The notes under the pieces are model-generated. The model did not search any database and was not told where the DNA came from. It saw only the letters and a list, made by a program, of their open reading frames with translations. The position numbers and the translations under genes are program-made. Source: Venturia oleaginea (taxonomy: Eukaryota; Ascomycota; Dothideomycetes; Venturiales; Venturiaceae). From it: a stretch of DNA of 64,000 nt. The stretch's first letter is position 1. Every line of letters starts with the position of its first letter. Of this stretch, positions 1 through 11,036 are shown one piece after another. The stretch lies in NCBI GenBank assembly GCA_013176395.1, contig JABMLP010000004.1, positions 930,001 to 994,000 on the forward strand, read 5' to 3'.

Positions 1-358
1 CTATATTGTATTTGTGAGCTGAGCGTCCCCACTTTCAAATGAGAGGGGATCTCCATCCAGATCCTTCAATCTATCAAAGTGTAAAAGAGTCATCTGCTTT
101 CGGCCTTGGTAACGAGGCCTCAAGGTCAATGGCATGTGAAGGTAGGGTACTGGGTTAAAACCATTTTAACTATCACGCCAGCAGAGCGGTGCCAACTAAG
201 GGAAAAGGTAAAGGTGAGTCGTAGCAATTATCTTGTAACTATGACAGGCCAGTCTGTGCCGGTAACCTGAAGCAACTATCTCTAACCCAAAGAATGTTTC
301 ATCAATTCCAACATGTGCCTACGCCATGCGACGCCAATCCAGAAGACCAACCATCTTC
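1..358. other. Intergenic, downstream of the qutR-like gene
   Basis: I see no coding frame, RNA gene or repeat here. It lies 3' of the minus-strand quinate-repressor-like gene and probably holds its 3' UTR. Confidence 0.5.
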
Positions 359-2393
359 TCAATACAGCCCACCCGAAGCCAGCCGTACAAAATCATAAGG
401 AACGTTCTGCCCCACCAGCAATCGCAATGTCTCCACAGTAGTCCAAGCACTCACATCCGCGATCCCATACGCCGTCCACCCAAGACTCGATGCCACAGCC
501 AAGGGATCATTCCTCTTCTGCCCAGTAGCCAAATCCACAAACACTTTGCCCGCTGTAAACCCTGGTTGCCTCCCACTCCCACTGTAATGTTTCAAAAGCG
601 GTCCAACCAATAATGATTTGTCGGCCGGTAGGGCAGAGATGATGGCGAAAGGGTGCTCGAGAAGCTTCAAATCTTCGATCCCTCGTACAGCCGAAATTCC
701 CGAGGCTAGAGGACCATGCATTGTGAAACCGATTGTGTATATCGGACCAATACCTAGACTTTTCAAGGCAAACACCGATGCTGCGGCGTCAGACTCAGCG
801 TTGGCAAGTAGCAGTGCGGCTCTGCTGCTGTAGGCTGACGGCACGAAGTCCCGGCTGAGTGTTGCCCTGATGCCTTTCCACTGTGCGTTTTCGCCGACAT
901 GGGAGCCATCTGCGCGCACGGCGATGGTATCCACTTGTCCAATTGCTCTTGCTGCGTCTGAGAGACTGGGCAGACAAGGTGTTGCTGCTGGGATTGGTGG
1001 ATCCAGGTATGCGCCACCAAAAGTTGGCCTTCGGAGGAGACTTTCGAGTGATTTTTTGGGTGACCGTTCGACGAAGAAGAATTGATGCGGCAGACTGAGC
1101 TCGTTGAAACATTTGTCGATGAATGGGGCCTGTACTGTGCTTCCACCCCTGCCGATTCCATAAAAGTCGAGTTTGGGCATCTGGCCCATGCTGTGCAATG
1201 CTTGATTGATCTCCGCAGCGCTCAACTGACCTGGCGCAGCGATCATGGGGAGAATGGGATGCGTGATGGGTGTGAATATCTTGTTCATCATGCGCGAGAA
1301 CTGTCCAACTGGGCCCATGTTGAGTCCTGAAAATGGCGGATGCGAGTACTTTTGCTGAATCATGAACCGAAAATTTTCCAGCTCATAGTTCTCCTGCATG
1401 GTGCTGACCAGAACGATCATCTTGACCACGTCGCCATACACAGCACCTCTTCTGAAAAGTTCCTCTGCTTCAGGAGATGTCCATTTGAATGTTCGTGAGA
1501 AATCGTGGAATGCGGATATAATTTTGCTGTTGCCCTTCTTTGATGCAATGTTCCTCCGAATTTCTTCTGGGAGCCAAAGTTCCACATCGATGTATTCGCA
1601 TCCCCATTGTATAGCCTTCATCAGGTATTTGTAGAACAGTTGCGGATCGTCCATGGGAAACCTGCCGTTCTCATTTGTACACCTCGTTGTATATATGATA
1701 GGCAATTCCGTGCGCTGTCGTAACAGCATCAGTTGCTCGCCCACATACTTCAAGCTGGGCACCTCAGCAAAGGATCCGTCCGAAAGTGGCTCCTTGAGCA
1801 GATCGACCCTTAGCTCAATCGCGTCTGCGCCGACAGACAGGATCTCGAGGTTCGGGAGTGCAGCTCGCACGTCTGGGAATGTAGTAGATATAAGTGTCGT
1901 CCTGGCCTTTCGCGCAAGGTCGCGATGTGGATTAATCTGCTCGCATATGAAGGAAAGATATCGCGCAACATCTCTTCGGTAGAAAGTGGATCGGGTATAT
2001 AGGTATTCGTAATCGCATAATGAGCTTAGTGATTCGTCCAAAGGGTGTTCCGCATCCACGCAGTGAAAGTAGATCAATGTCCTCGACCTGTCCTTCTCAT
2101 ACCACTCCTCCCCAACGCTAGGTCGCAGATACGCCGACAATTGTTGACAGACTCTCTCTGTCCGCTTGTCTCCTGCTCCTGGCGATGCTCCAATCTTGTC
2201 CTAGCACATCTGCTGCCACTCCTAGGATATCCTCCTGGCCATCTTCATAGAAAATCAGCAATGCAGGTTTATCCCCATTCAACAACTCTTTGATTTCAAC
2301 CACGCTTCGGCTCTTGGAGAGTGTATGATGAGGAGAGGGCGTGCTCTCCACCGGCGCGAGAAGAGACATTGGTCGGGTGTGAAGCTGAACCAT
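359..2393 (-). CDS. qutR: Quinate repressor (QutR/QA-1S)-like protein, frameshifted near N-terminus
   Basis: QutR homologues resemble the last three domains of the AROM enzyme and hold the quinate-catabolism activator inactive. The 359-2140 frame (593 codons) shows a degenerate kinase C-terminal part (about 1-85, with FYRRDVARYLSFI), a type I dehydroquinase-like domain (about 85-320; ELRVDLL, His212 in SAFHDF and Lys240 in DVVKMI match the catalytic His and Schiff-base Lys) and a shikimate-dehydrogenase-like domain (325-593) whose substrate and NADP motifs are degenerate, as expected of a regulator. No ATG opens this frame: the first codon at 2140 is TTG. An ATG at 2393 opens a plausible N-terminus in another frame that ends at a TAG at 2118-2120, so one base of shift near 2120 separates the parts. 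The usual P-loop kinase segment is missing, so the protein is shorter than the roughly 900-aa relatives. No quinate pathway genes lie nearby. The family is clear; functionality is uncertain. Confidence 0.8.
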
Positions 2394-3559
2394 GAGCCAC
2401 GCAGGAGTGAAGGTTCGACTGTAGATGTTTAGTTTACTTGGGACTGTCAATCGAAAGCAATTGAAGGTCCCGAAGCTGACAATGGAATCCGTATATGGAC
2501 AGCAGCTGTCATCCCCGCCAGAGGAAATGATGGCAAGAGGTCAGCAGAGTCGCGATGGACGGCTCGTTCTCGGACAATAAATGAGAAAGGCTGGGAAAGA
2601 GGTGAATGTTAGAGGTATAGGCAGGTTGGAAATGATAAAGATGTCTAGGAAGATCTGAGAGGACTAGGATCAGCACTGTACAAGGACATTATTCTTCCAG
2701 ATAGTGGGCAACAGTTCTTCCATCGCGCCTATCGAGTAGGAAGAATTTCAGACTGGAACCACATCTGTAGCTGCGGCGAGCGAGCCGAAATGATAGTGCA
2801 GCCATCCTCATTGGCAGCCAAAGCGTGGTCCGGTTCAGGGTGCATGAGATGCTACTAAGGGCTTCTCACTTGGGGCGAAGGCATTGCTTGGCCAAGCAAA
2901 TCTGACCTATATTATCCCACTAATCACAGCCGACCAAATACCTCACTCTAGCCTTGCACTTCTCACAACCCAGACATTTGACAGGCGAATGACTTTCTCA
3001 TTCGCCCGAAAGTGCGGAGCATCTAAGGGCTCGGTGTAATATACGCAAGTCACTCCAGGTCATGGTTCCGGGACAGCGAGTGGCTCTGCTCGTCCATTTA
3101 TCTGCGGCAGCTAGAAGCTGTTTTGGTCTTCTCGAAAACACGGAAGATCTCTCCGAGAAAGCGGCAATCAGGTGCGAAGTGTGGGGATGCCTGCCCAGAG
3201 GACGATGATACTTCCAGTGCTTCGTACCACACATCATGGCCACATTCATTTCTCCAGCACTAACACAAATTTATATACATGCGGCTCGAGCATTCGCGGC
3301 CGCGTACTCCTTTGCAACATTTCCCCTTATGATCAGGCCTGCCAACAAAGACGGAAATCCGTGCCAGTATCGGTAGGCTCCGAACGGATTGCCTAAACAA
3401 AGCAAAAGGGCGTAATTATATTTGAGCGCAAACAATAAAGTGTCAGCCAAAGGGCTATCAATCTTCCACCCCCACTACGGAGTACTTCCACCATTTGGAT
3501 GTTAGGCGCCCATGATCTGCAGCAACAGTGACTCGAAGTGGGTACGCAGCAAAGTGAAA
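2394..3559. other. Intergenic region between qutR-like gene and amino-acid permease
   Basis: Upstream of the minus-strand qutR-like gene and downstream of the minus-strand permease. Only short, unconvincing frames occur. I see no RNA gene or transposon end. Confidence 0.5.
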
Positions 3560-5310
3560 TTACGTTTTGCTGGAGTCCTCACAGGAAAAGGGTTTGCCAC
3601 TTGTTCTATCAGCAAAAGCCATTCCAGTCGCAGCGAGACCTGCTATACACTACATTTCATGATTAGCATACTTTCTTTGATGGGCGAGAGAATTGAGCGC
3701 GATCGTATGATGCGCGGAAGTATGTTTCAGCGGAAGATAACGCTTCCAAGCGCGCGGAGGAGGGGAAACCCACAATGATAACCCCGATGCCGAAGATGGT
3801 GATATTGAGGAGCGTCAAACATCTTCGCTTCAGGCTCGGCTTTCCCTCCTTATTTGTCCATAAATGTCTCTTGTTCGTGAAGCCGTAGAGGACACTGGTG
3901 ATGCCAACTAAGCATTATTAGACTCCAGATGATTCGAGGTCGATCAAAGCCACTCACAGCTGTACCATCCACTGAAGAGTGCGCTCACCAAGCCTGAAAG
4001 ATACTTGAAGGTCGGAATCGACTCCGCGATAATCCAGGCCAATGTCCACACGGTTATAACGATGGCAATCCAAGAAACCCAAGCCCGTAGCGACCTCTCT
4101 TTATAGACCATTGGAAGACCACGTTTCTTCCAGGCCCATCTGTACACAGCCGTGCTTGCCACGTGGGCGTTGAGAACACCTGCTATGACGATAGTGGGAA
4201 TGGCCACTCCGTAAGAGATCTTCCTAATTAGCGGCCTTGCTGAGCTGAGCGCCGGCGATTTGACATCCGGTCCAACATAGCAGTAGATTATCACAGCAAC
4301 CAGAACATACAAAATGATGGCAGTTGTTTGGAGCATGATCAGACTCTTTTTGTAGTCTCTTGGGTTCTTGAGCTCAGAGAAGAAGCCAAAATAAGTGACG
4401 TGACCTGCATACGCAAGCACGATATTCAGGGCTGCATTCATCCCCTCCTTGAACGAGGTTTTCGGTAAAACTTTCGGTGTAGCTTGATTGGACTTGTCAC
4501 CCCCGACAGCAGCCATAACAATGATTACAGCTACCAGTATCGATAGGCAAGCTGTTCAAGTTAGCAACAAGCCTCCCAGAGCCCTCGATGACAACTTACA
4601 AGCGCAGGAAAGAAAGGACATTGCTTTCAATGTCCGCGGAACGGTGCATAAAGCGCAAACGAGTAGAGCAACGACGGAGAAAACGACCGAGCATGTGGAG
4701 TGCTCAGTCAACACGTTCATCATGATGGTGAAAGTGTTGATGTGTGCTGCGGCAATGAAAAGCAGCACGATATTTTGACCGAGTCCAAACAGGATCTCGA
4801 GCCACTTCCCTCCGATCATCCGACCGGCATCTGCCATGGAATGAACATGCGGATATTTGATTTTGAACTCCCCAATAATTGCTCCCGTGTACCCAGCGAT
4901 GACGCCAAGAACGATGATGAGGAGTATTCCTCTGGCAAAATTGTTAGCATTGCACAATTTTGTACACAACCATCCACTTACGGGAAGAGGCCAAGCTGGG
5001 CCATAGCATTTGGCAAACCTAGGATACCAAGTGAAATACACTCAGCAATCATGAGCATTCCGCCGTGAAACCAGTTCATGGTCATGTACTCCACCAGGTT
5101 TTTGTCCTCAACTTCTCCATCTCGCGTGCTATGAATGGGACCCATCGATATCGTGGGCTCCTTCTCTGTGTCATCCTGATAGGTTCGCTGCGTTTCGTGT
5201 GTGCCGGTGCTGGCTCGGTCTTGCAGTACCATACTGGAGTCGCTACCGCTAGCTAAAGGGTGTTCACGCATGGAGGCGAGAACGCCCTTGTCTTCGGTGA
5301 CTGGTTCCAT
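3560..5310 (-). CDS. Amino-acid transporter, AAAP family (Aa_trans), five exons
   Basis: Proton-coupled neutral amino-acid permease of the plasma membrane or vacuole, similar to fungal Mtr-type proteins. I place exons at 5310-4982, 4931-4600, 4551-3958, 3907-3770 and 3642-3560; the first three introns are 48-50 bp with GTAAGT/GTGAGT donors and give unbroken frame (1476 nt, 491 aa). The fourth intron (about 127 bp, GTTTCC donor) is the least certain. Residues 1-75 form a hydrophilic tail, then MTMNWFHGGMLMIAECISLG opens the membrane core with the typical SLGILGLP motif, followed by about ten more hydrophobic segments. NIVLAYAGHVTYFGFFSEL and NPRDYKKSL are hallmark AAAP motifs. The C-terminus SGKPFSCED resembles the GSPFSC end of the family. 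ATG at 5310 is the first in frame. The substrate cannot be read from sequence. Confidence 0.88.
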
Positions 5311-6834
5311 GCTCCGGTCCTGATTTGTGCGCGTTCAACGTTCGCGTTGCTTGAGCGTGGATACTGAATCGTCGATTTGGGGAGCAGCTAGCGAGGAGTT
5401 GATGGTCGAGTCGAGGAAGTATGAATAGTTGTAGTTATACGATCAAGATTGACACCAAGCGGTGAAGTGATGTGGTGGTGGTGAAGATGGTAGAGATGAG
5501 TGCGGTGAAGAGTAAGGTAAGAGTTGAAGGCCTATATGAAGAGGAGACTTTAACAGGAGAGGAAGCGGCTGCGTCCGGTTTGGTACCAGATTTTTTTTGA
5601 TAAAAGCAACCAGAGTCGACCGCGCCTGAACGCCCTCACATTGGTTTCCACTATCTTTGCCAGATGTGTGCCCCACCACCTTACCAAAGATTTGGTGGTC
5701 ATGCGTGCCCTTTTTCCCTATTGAGAGGGCCAGAATGGCTTTGACAGGTACGAAATGACGTTCCTGTAAATCTGGATGTGGGAAGCAGGTTGGCCATATC
5801 GCAAGTGTCTTGATAGCGTCGACATCGTTCTGAGATAACCGGCTGTATTGAGAATACGAAGAGAATCAGCCAACCGAGTTCTAAGTGGCTATCATGCATC
5901 AATTTTCCTTGTCCGAATGTTCGCTTCCCATCAGAACTCAGAGTTTGACCAAAGTCTGGGTAAGACGTTGGAAACCTGCATTTGTGATGAGCCGATATCT
6001 GTCGAGCGACTTCAGAATGGAACTCCAGTAACACATTCAGATAAGAGCCAGCATATCGTATTCTTGACTTGGGAATCCGTAGAGAGTAGTACGTTGCTTT
6101 CGGCATGAACTTGTATAATTGATGGTCGAACTGAGCAGCATAGTGCTCTCTTCAATTCATGCTCACGCCAGCCTGTGGATACTGTCAACGGTGCGTTCAG
6201 ATAGCAATCTTTCATAGATAACTTCCGTATCTAGGTGTGTTGTCGTCAGCGATGGAACAGTCGACCAAGGTGCTCCTGCTGTGATATCGAGTCGTCGTTT
6301 TGAGAGATGCGGACAGATCCGCCGTTCCTGTGCTCACTCAAGAATTCAAGGCGCTCACACATTCCATGAACTCGACGAGATGCCAACCAACGAGACCTCG
6401 GACCGGCAATTCAAGCCTGATCAGGACTCGAGGAGGCTTCGCTCAACAAAGAGCAATCCAGACGGCGATGCGCTTCGCAGTCGCACACGGTCCCTGTTTG
6501 ATTGACCAATGCGACATGATGTACCACAGGGTTGTTGATGGTGATCAGGAGGAGGATCGAAGACCTCGTATGCGGAGAGAGGCTGCTCGATTCTCCAGCG
6601 TCAGCCATAAGTACTCTAGAACTAACCACAAACTACCTACTCTACTCTAACGCGTCTACGAGCAGAATCTCTCTTTTTTAGCATCTCAGCCAGTTTCGAA
6701 CCGACTCGCGCTGTGCGCGACTTCAGACCAAGTTTCCCAGTCTGAGTAACCGCCAGCCACGCCCGCGACGTGTATATACCATCCTCTGACACCTCGACGC
6801 GCCTTCCAGCCTCCCAGCTTTCCAGCTTTTCACA
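5311..6834. promoter_or_regulatory. Divergent promoter region of permease and peroxiredoxin genes
   Basis: About 1.5 kb between two divergently transcribed starts (5310 minus, 6835 plus). It holds purine-rich and CT-rich stretches and a T-run near 5591, but no convincing coding frame. I infer promoters and 5' UTRs for both genes; no specific operator is recognised. Confidence 0.45.
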
Positions 6835-7631
6835 ATGGTCGAGCTACGCAAACGCAAGAGTCCACCAACCGCACCAGAGCCAGCTACCAAAAAGGCAGCG
6901 CCCAGGGCCAAGCCAAACACGAACAAGGCCAAAGAAGTAGTTGAAGACAAGGTCGAGAAGGTCTCTGCCGCTGTCAAAAAAGCAGTTGGAGGAGACAGCG
7001 CAAGTGGTGGTGCGCCAAAGGTTGGCGACGTTATTGCGCTTGAAGGGTTTGGCGGCGAGGTCGAGACCCAGGATGGCACGACTGTCACTCTGAAGAAATT
7101 GGTCGACGAGAGCAAGGCTGGGGTTGTTCTTTTCACATATCCAAAGGCCAGCACACCAGGCTGTAAGTCTCTCTCACTTCGGTTCAGAAGCTCAAGACGC
7201 GCCGAATCGGAACGCTAACATGAACAGGCACTAAGCAAGTCTGTTTCTTCCGCGATGACTATTCCGAACTTACTGCCTCCGGTCTCTCCATCTTCGGCCT
7301 CTCAGGAGATAGCCCAAAATCCAATACCACCTTCAAGACCAAGCAAAAGCTACCGTACGACCTTCTCTGCGATCCTTCATATGCTCTCATTGGCGCAATA
7401 GGTCTCCAAGCTAAGCCGGCCAAGAAGACCAGCCGTGGTGTATTCATCATTGACAAGAGCGGAAAAGTGTTGGCCGCAGAGACTGGTGGTCCAGAACCCA
7501 CAAAGAATGTAGCCCAGAAGATTGCAAGTGGACTCAGCAGTTCTGAAGCTTCCGTAGACACAAAGGAAGAGGAAAAGGTGGCGGATGTCGCGGCTGACGT
7601 TGCAGATAGCGCAGCTAAGCTTGATGCTTAG
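6835..7631 (+). CDS. BCP/Dot5-type thioredoxin peroxidase (atypical 2-Cys peroxiredoxin)
   Basis: Reduces hydroperoxides using thioredoxin; yeast Dot5 is the nuclear member. Two exons, 6835-7162 and 7228-7631, are joined across a 65-bp intron that splits the codon of the peroxidatic cysteine; the product is 243 aa. Residues 1-65 are basic and Ala/Lys-rich, starting MVELRKRKSPP, with an AKPNTNKAK stretch that suggests nuclear targeting. The AhpC/TSA domain runs from about 60 to 215. PKASTPGCTKQVCFFRD gives Cys110 (peroxidatic) and Cys115 (resolving, C-x4-C as in BCP). FGLSGDSPKSN and GVFIIDKSGKV are further family motifs. The tail is acidic and Ala-rich. The closest yeast counterpart is Dot5; cellular location is inferred only. 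Confidence 0.9.
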
Positions 7632-8228
7632 TTATGAATGCACGCATACCTGGCATCGTTGATTAGATGGGGTTATTCTCTATTTCAACGTGATTCGAAT
7701 GGTGTCAAATACCTCTTAGCAAACCCTTGGAAGTTATCCATACATGTCTTAGCCAAAAGTGTAGGACAAGAGTACTGGGCGGGACGGCGTTATAATGACA
7801 TTAAACACTGCTAAGGTTCTCTATTGTCAACTCGGTGACATGCTGCCTGCAACGCTCGTCCTTCCCTCCGATAGCCATAAGCAGTTAATAGCACTTGACC
7901 AGGAATCGACATTGATGATTTTCTGGCAAACATACAGAATAAATCGCCAGAAAATGCTCGATATCAATCCTGTATTGAGGACTTGCAGTGATGTCCAGAA
8001 AGAAATACTGGTTAACCCTCTCAGCTTTGTTGCAGCCTTCGAGGTTGAAGAAGAGAGCTCGGAATGCTTCTCCAGTGAGGCCAGTTACTTCTTTTGGCCT
8101 AGCTTACGCTCGAACCCATAATTCCGGCTCCCCCCAAGAACCTCTCCATCCTTTTCAGGTTCCTTCCATTCACGCCATCATTCGCCCTTGCCGTCACTTC
8201 CCACGCGCACACTGTCGGTAGATCCTTG
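7632..8228. other. Intergenic stretch before the hemerythrin-like remnant
   Basis: No supportable gene. Some of it may be decayed 5' sequence of the following pseudogene, but I cannot match it to a domain. Confidence 0.35.
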
Positions 8229-8490
8229 GGTCATGAATTTCATGGCACAGGGCGTCGAACAACACCTCTCCTTCTCAACAGGCGTCACAGCTCTTTTGAA
8301 TACAACGCCACCGCCCTCCAAAATATCATAAATTCCTTCGGGGAGACGCTCCAATTCCATTTACTCGATGAAATCGACGCCCTCCTTTCCCTCAAGAAAT
8401 ACGACTCCACCGCCCTCCGCAAAGCATGGGAAGAAACGCAAGTTCGTCACAACTTTTGGTTTACTAAAATTGCGTCAGAGCATTTCTGAA
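8229..8490 (+). pseudogene. Remnant of a hemerythrin-like (HHE) domain protein
   Basis: Two overlapping frames together resemble the C-terminal half of fungal hemerythrin-like proteins. Frame one gives GVEQHLSFSTGVTAL (8250-8295), like the VEQHHAFHGGLEAF segment of the family; frame two continues with NIINSFGETLQFHLLDEID and ALLSLKKYDSTALRKAW (8313-8435), like the FGExLxxHLxxEI-TLLAL segment whose His and Glu bind the diiron site. A one-step frameshift near 8290-8300 separates them, and the N-terminal half with the first metal ligands is not seen. I read this as a truncated, frameshifted gene relic. The match is by memory of the family and is moderate. Confidence 0.5.
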
Positions 8491-8861
8491 GCGCGGATTC
8501 ATTGCACTTTTCGTACGTTGACTATGGAGTTTTTATTTTCAAGTCAGTCATTCGCTAATCACGAGTACGAGCACCAGGGAGTTTAATTTGGACAATGGAG
8601 GGTTTTGGCTTGAAAAAAATCCACAATCACTAGGTAACTGACGAACAAACGCCGGCGTCTCTTTCAACCTGTACATACATAGTCCTCGATACCTTGAGAC
8701 AGTTATAGGAGGAGAAGGAAGGCAGGACTCGCAAAGAATGGTTGGATGATAAGAAGTTATTTCTAGGACTGATAATGGAGGGGAATCCTTCGAGCACACA
8801 GGATGAGACTGGTGCGACGGAGTCAGTCCTAAAGGAGAATAGTACGTGCAAGAGTCACGTG

Positions 8862-9270
8862 ATATTCCCACAGTTCCCACAGGTCTTGGCAAGGCTAAAA
8901 GGTGTGGGAAGTGTGGGAAAAGGCCAATAGGTGTGGGAATACACCTTGGCACCCAGAACCAGAAGGGTATATAGGGAGGACATTGGACGGACTTTCCTTT
9001 CTCTCTTCGTGGTTATCTCATGTTATGTTTCTCACATAGGAGCTTCTTCAACCTACTTCAGTAACGACCTTTTACTTAGATACAATCAAGCACAAGTCAT
9101 ATGCACACGAAGCAAGCCCACCCCCAACCTTCATACTAACCGACAAGCGTTCAGGATTGATCTGAGGGTTAAATCGGTTAGACGACAATTGAATTGGGGG
9201 ATACATCGGACGCCTAGGATCTAGTGAGCCTCCAAAGAACCTGAGCAAGGGAAGGTACTTAAGGTAAGCA
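8862..9270 (+). mobile_element. Possible LTR-retrotransposon (Copia-like) remnant
   Basis: The stretch starts with repeats of a TGTGGGAA motif and its complement (8868-8938), then a TATA-like GTATATAGGG at 8968, and resembles the promoter part of a short LTR followed by leader sequence. No second LTR, primer-binding site or pol frame is visible, so this is a weak call. It could equally be simple repetitive intergenic DNA. Confidence 0.25.
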
Positions 9271-9381
9271 CTTCCAGACTGATATTGCCCTTACCCCAAA
9301 CCCGCGGACCAGAACAAGAGAACACAGGTGTCAAGAAGGTCTTGACATAATCAACTGTGTTGAGAAACGAGTTCCCCGTAA

Positions 9382-9394
9382 CACGGCGTATTGC

Positions 9395-9396
<2 letters not shown>
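9382..9396. repeat. Left target-site duplication of retroposon copy 1
   Basis: The 15-mer CACGGCGTATTGCTT occurs here and again at 11012-11026, immediately bounding the 1.6-kb element on both sides. Confidence 0.9.
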
Positions 9397-9428
<32 letters not shown>

Positions 9429-11011
9429 TTATCCTACTCGGTTGCAGCCGCTTAATCACGCAGCTATGTCCGGTTAGGAGGACTTCATCAGACAGCCGAC
9501 ACGTGATAGATTATATAATCCACCGCGCCCCACTTCGCCCCGTTCACTGAAACAAGACCAGCTGTCCCCTCCGTCCTCCCTCTTTTCCCTTAACCAGTAT
9601 CTCCAAATGCCCGCTGGCTCTTGTAGATACTGGTTATTCTGCTAGTATATCTGTGCTATGTAGACTCAAGAGGCAATGCCTCGTGTTTCGCTATCCTTCT
9701 ACCTACAGTCTCCCTCTAATGCTCAGCTTGTCTATCTGTTTCGCCTTATCCCTCAAGGCCAATGGGTTCCCTAAGTATGTTTCTGCTTGTGAAAGTTGCC
9801 TTGCACCAGATTCCTATGCGGCGGTGTATTTGGTTGTGTGATGCTGGAGACAATAGTAACCATCGTAGTCGTGATTTCGCTGCTTGGGTGTGATACTCCG
9901 GGTATGCCCGTGGACGAGGCTGTCTGGTAGCTGCCGTATTGTATGGCGCCGATCGTGCTATAGACCTGCCGTCTTATAGTCGGAGCCTATCTGCTGCTAG
10001 TCGCTCTCCCTACTTGCTATATCGCGCTCCTACTCTTGCCAATGCCATAACTGGGACGCAACAGTCTGGGGAGAGGCTCAAGGCTACGTCTGCTGGCTTG
10101 TAGGGAGGGGATTTGCCGCCAATAAGCTCCTTCTATACGTCCTTACTGCTTACTGTGTTGCGCACCTACTCTTGCCAATGCCATAACTGGGACGCAACAG
10201 TTTGGGGAGAGGCTCAAGGCTCTGGACATCAGCTTGCAGCAGGACGGTTTGCGGAGACGATAGTAGATGAGGTTCTCTAGCAGCTGCCGTATCGTGTCGC
10301 ACCGATTGTGTTGTAGACCTGTCGTCTTATAGTCGGAGCCTATCTGCTGCTAGTCGCTCTCCCTGCTTGCTATATCGCGCACCTACTCTTGCCAATGCCA
10401 TAACTGGGACGCAACAGTCTGGGGAGAGGCTCAAGGCTACGTCTGCTAGCTTACAGGGAGGGGATTTGCCGCCAATAGGCTCCTTCTATGCGTCCTTACT
10501 ACTTACTGTGTCGCGCACCTACTCTTGCCAATGCCATAACTGGGAGGCAACAGTTTGGGGAGAGGCTCAAGGCTCTGGGCAACAGCTTGTAGCAGGACGG
10601 TTTGCCAAGACGTTGGGAGAGGTTGTCTAGTCGTTGCAGTGGTGTGTGGTGCCGATTGTTGCGCACCGGGCGTCTGGTGTTTGAGTTGTGTTGAAGGTAT
10701 TGCCGTTCTAGCAGTGACTCGTCGACTCGGAGCGTTGCAGTGTCATCTGGGGTGATGGACTAGCCGGGAGATAGTGACTAGATGGTTGCTGTTGTCTTTG
10801 GTGGACGCATCGTTCGTGTAGCTTGCTCATGTATTCGTCTGCTTGCTCTGCCGTGGCCGCGACGGCGACTCTAGAGATATCTCATCGACGCTGAGGGACG
10901 CGCGATGGCCTCTAGAGGCCGGAGCGGCCACTGGCAGAGGTGTTTTGATGATCTTTAGATGATACTTCTGTAAATTCCAAAAATTGAGTTCTCGCTGTGT
11001 GTGCTGTTTTT
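9397..11011 (-). mobile_element. Retroposon-like element, copy 1 (1.6 kb, (TCAA)n tail, 15-bp TSD)
   Basis: A 1615-bp unit flanked by a perfect 15-bp duplication, with a tetranucleotide tail at its left end (GATT/TGAT repeats, 9397-9427; (TCAA)n on the minus strand), which marks the 3' end. The same unit occurs inverted at 39519-41123 with only a few base differences. There are no terminal inverted or long terminal repeats. TSD plus simple-sequence tail is the signature of target-primed reverse transcription (LINE or SINE type). No frame encodes a recognisable reverse transcriptase or endonuclease; only short frames exist, so it is probably non-autonomous. An internal 353-bp duplication is described separately. 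The 5' end is rich in GC, with a 14-bp palindrome. It sits 10 bp from the pogo element that follows. Confidence 0.8.
9963..10620 (-). repeat. Internal tandem duplication (period about 353 bp) within retroposon copy 1
   Basis: Two long units begin near 9963 and 10316 (GACCTGCCGTCTTATAG and a one-base variant). Each contains two copies of a shorter module, CCTACTCTTGCCAATGCC plus about 45 further bases, so the module appears four times (about 10027, 10166, 10380 and 10517). The same arrangement is present in copy 2. Confidence 0.85.
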
Positions 11012-11026
11012 CACGGCGTATTGCTT
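11012..11026. repeat. Right target-site duplication of retroposon copy 1
   Basis: Second copy of the 15-mer found at 9382-9396. Only ten bases (11027-11036) separate it from the first TIR base of the adjoining pogo element. Confidence 0.9.
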
Positions 11027-11036
11027 ATAAGACGTA

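Noticed and set aside
763..1161. Overlapping frames on both strands inside the qutR-like gene
   Set aside because: They are shadows of the real frame, with no domain signal.
5699..6650. Frames of 60-135 codons between the permease and the peroxiredoxin
   Set aside because: No motif, no family resemblance and mutual overlap; they fall in a divergent promoter region.
10367..10755. Frames inside the retroposon that read as SCQCHNW-type peptides
   Set aside because: They recur only because the module is repeated; no zinc-finger spacing or RT motif is formed.
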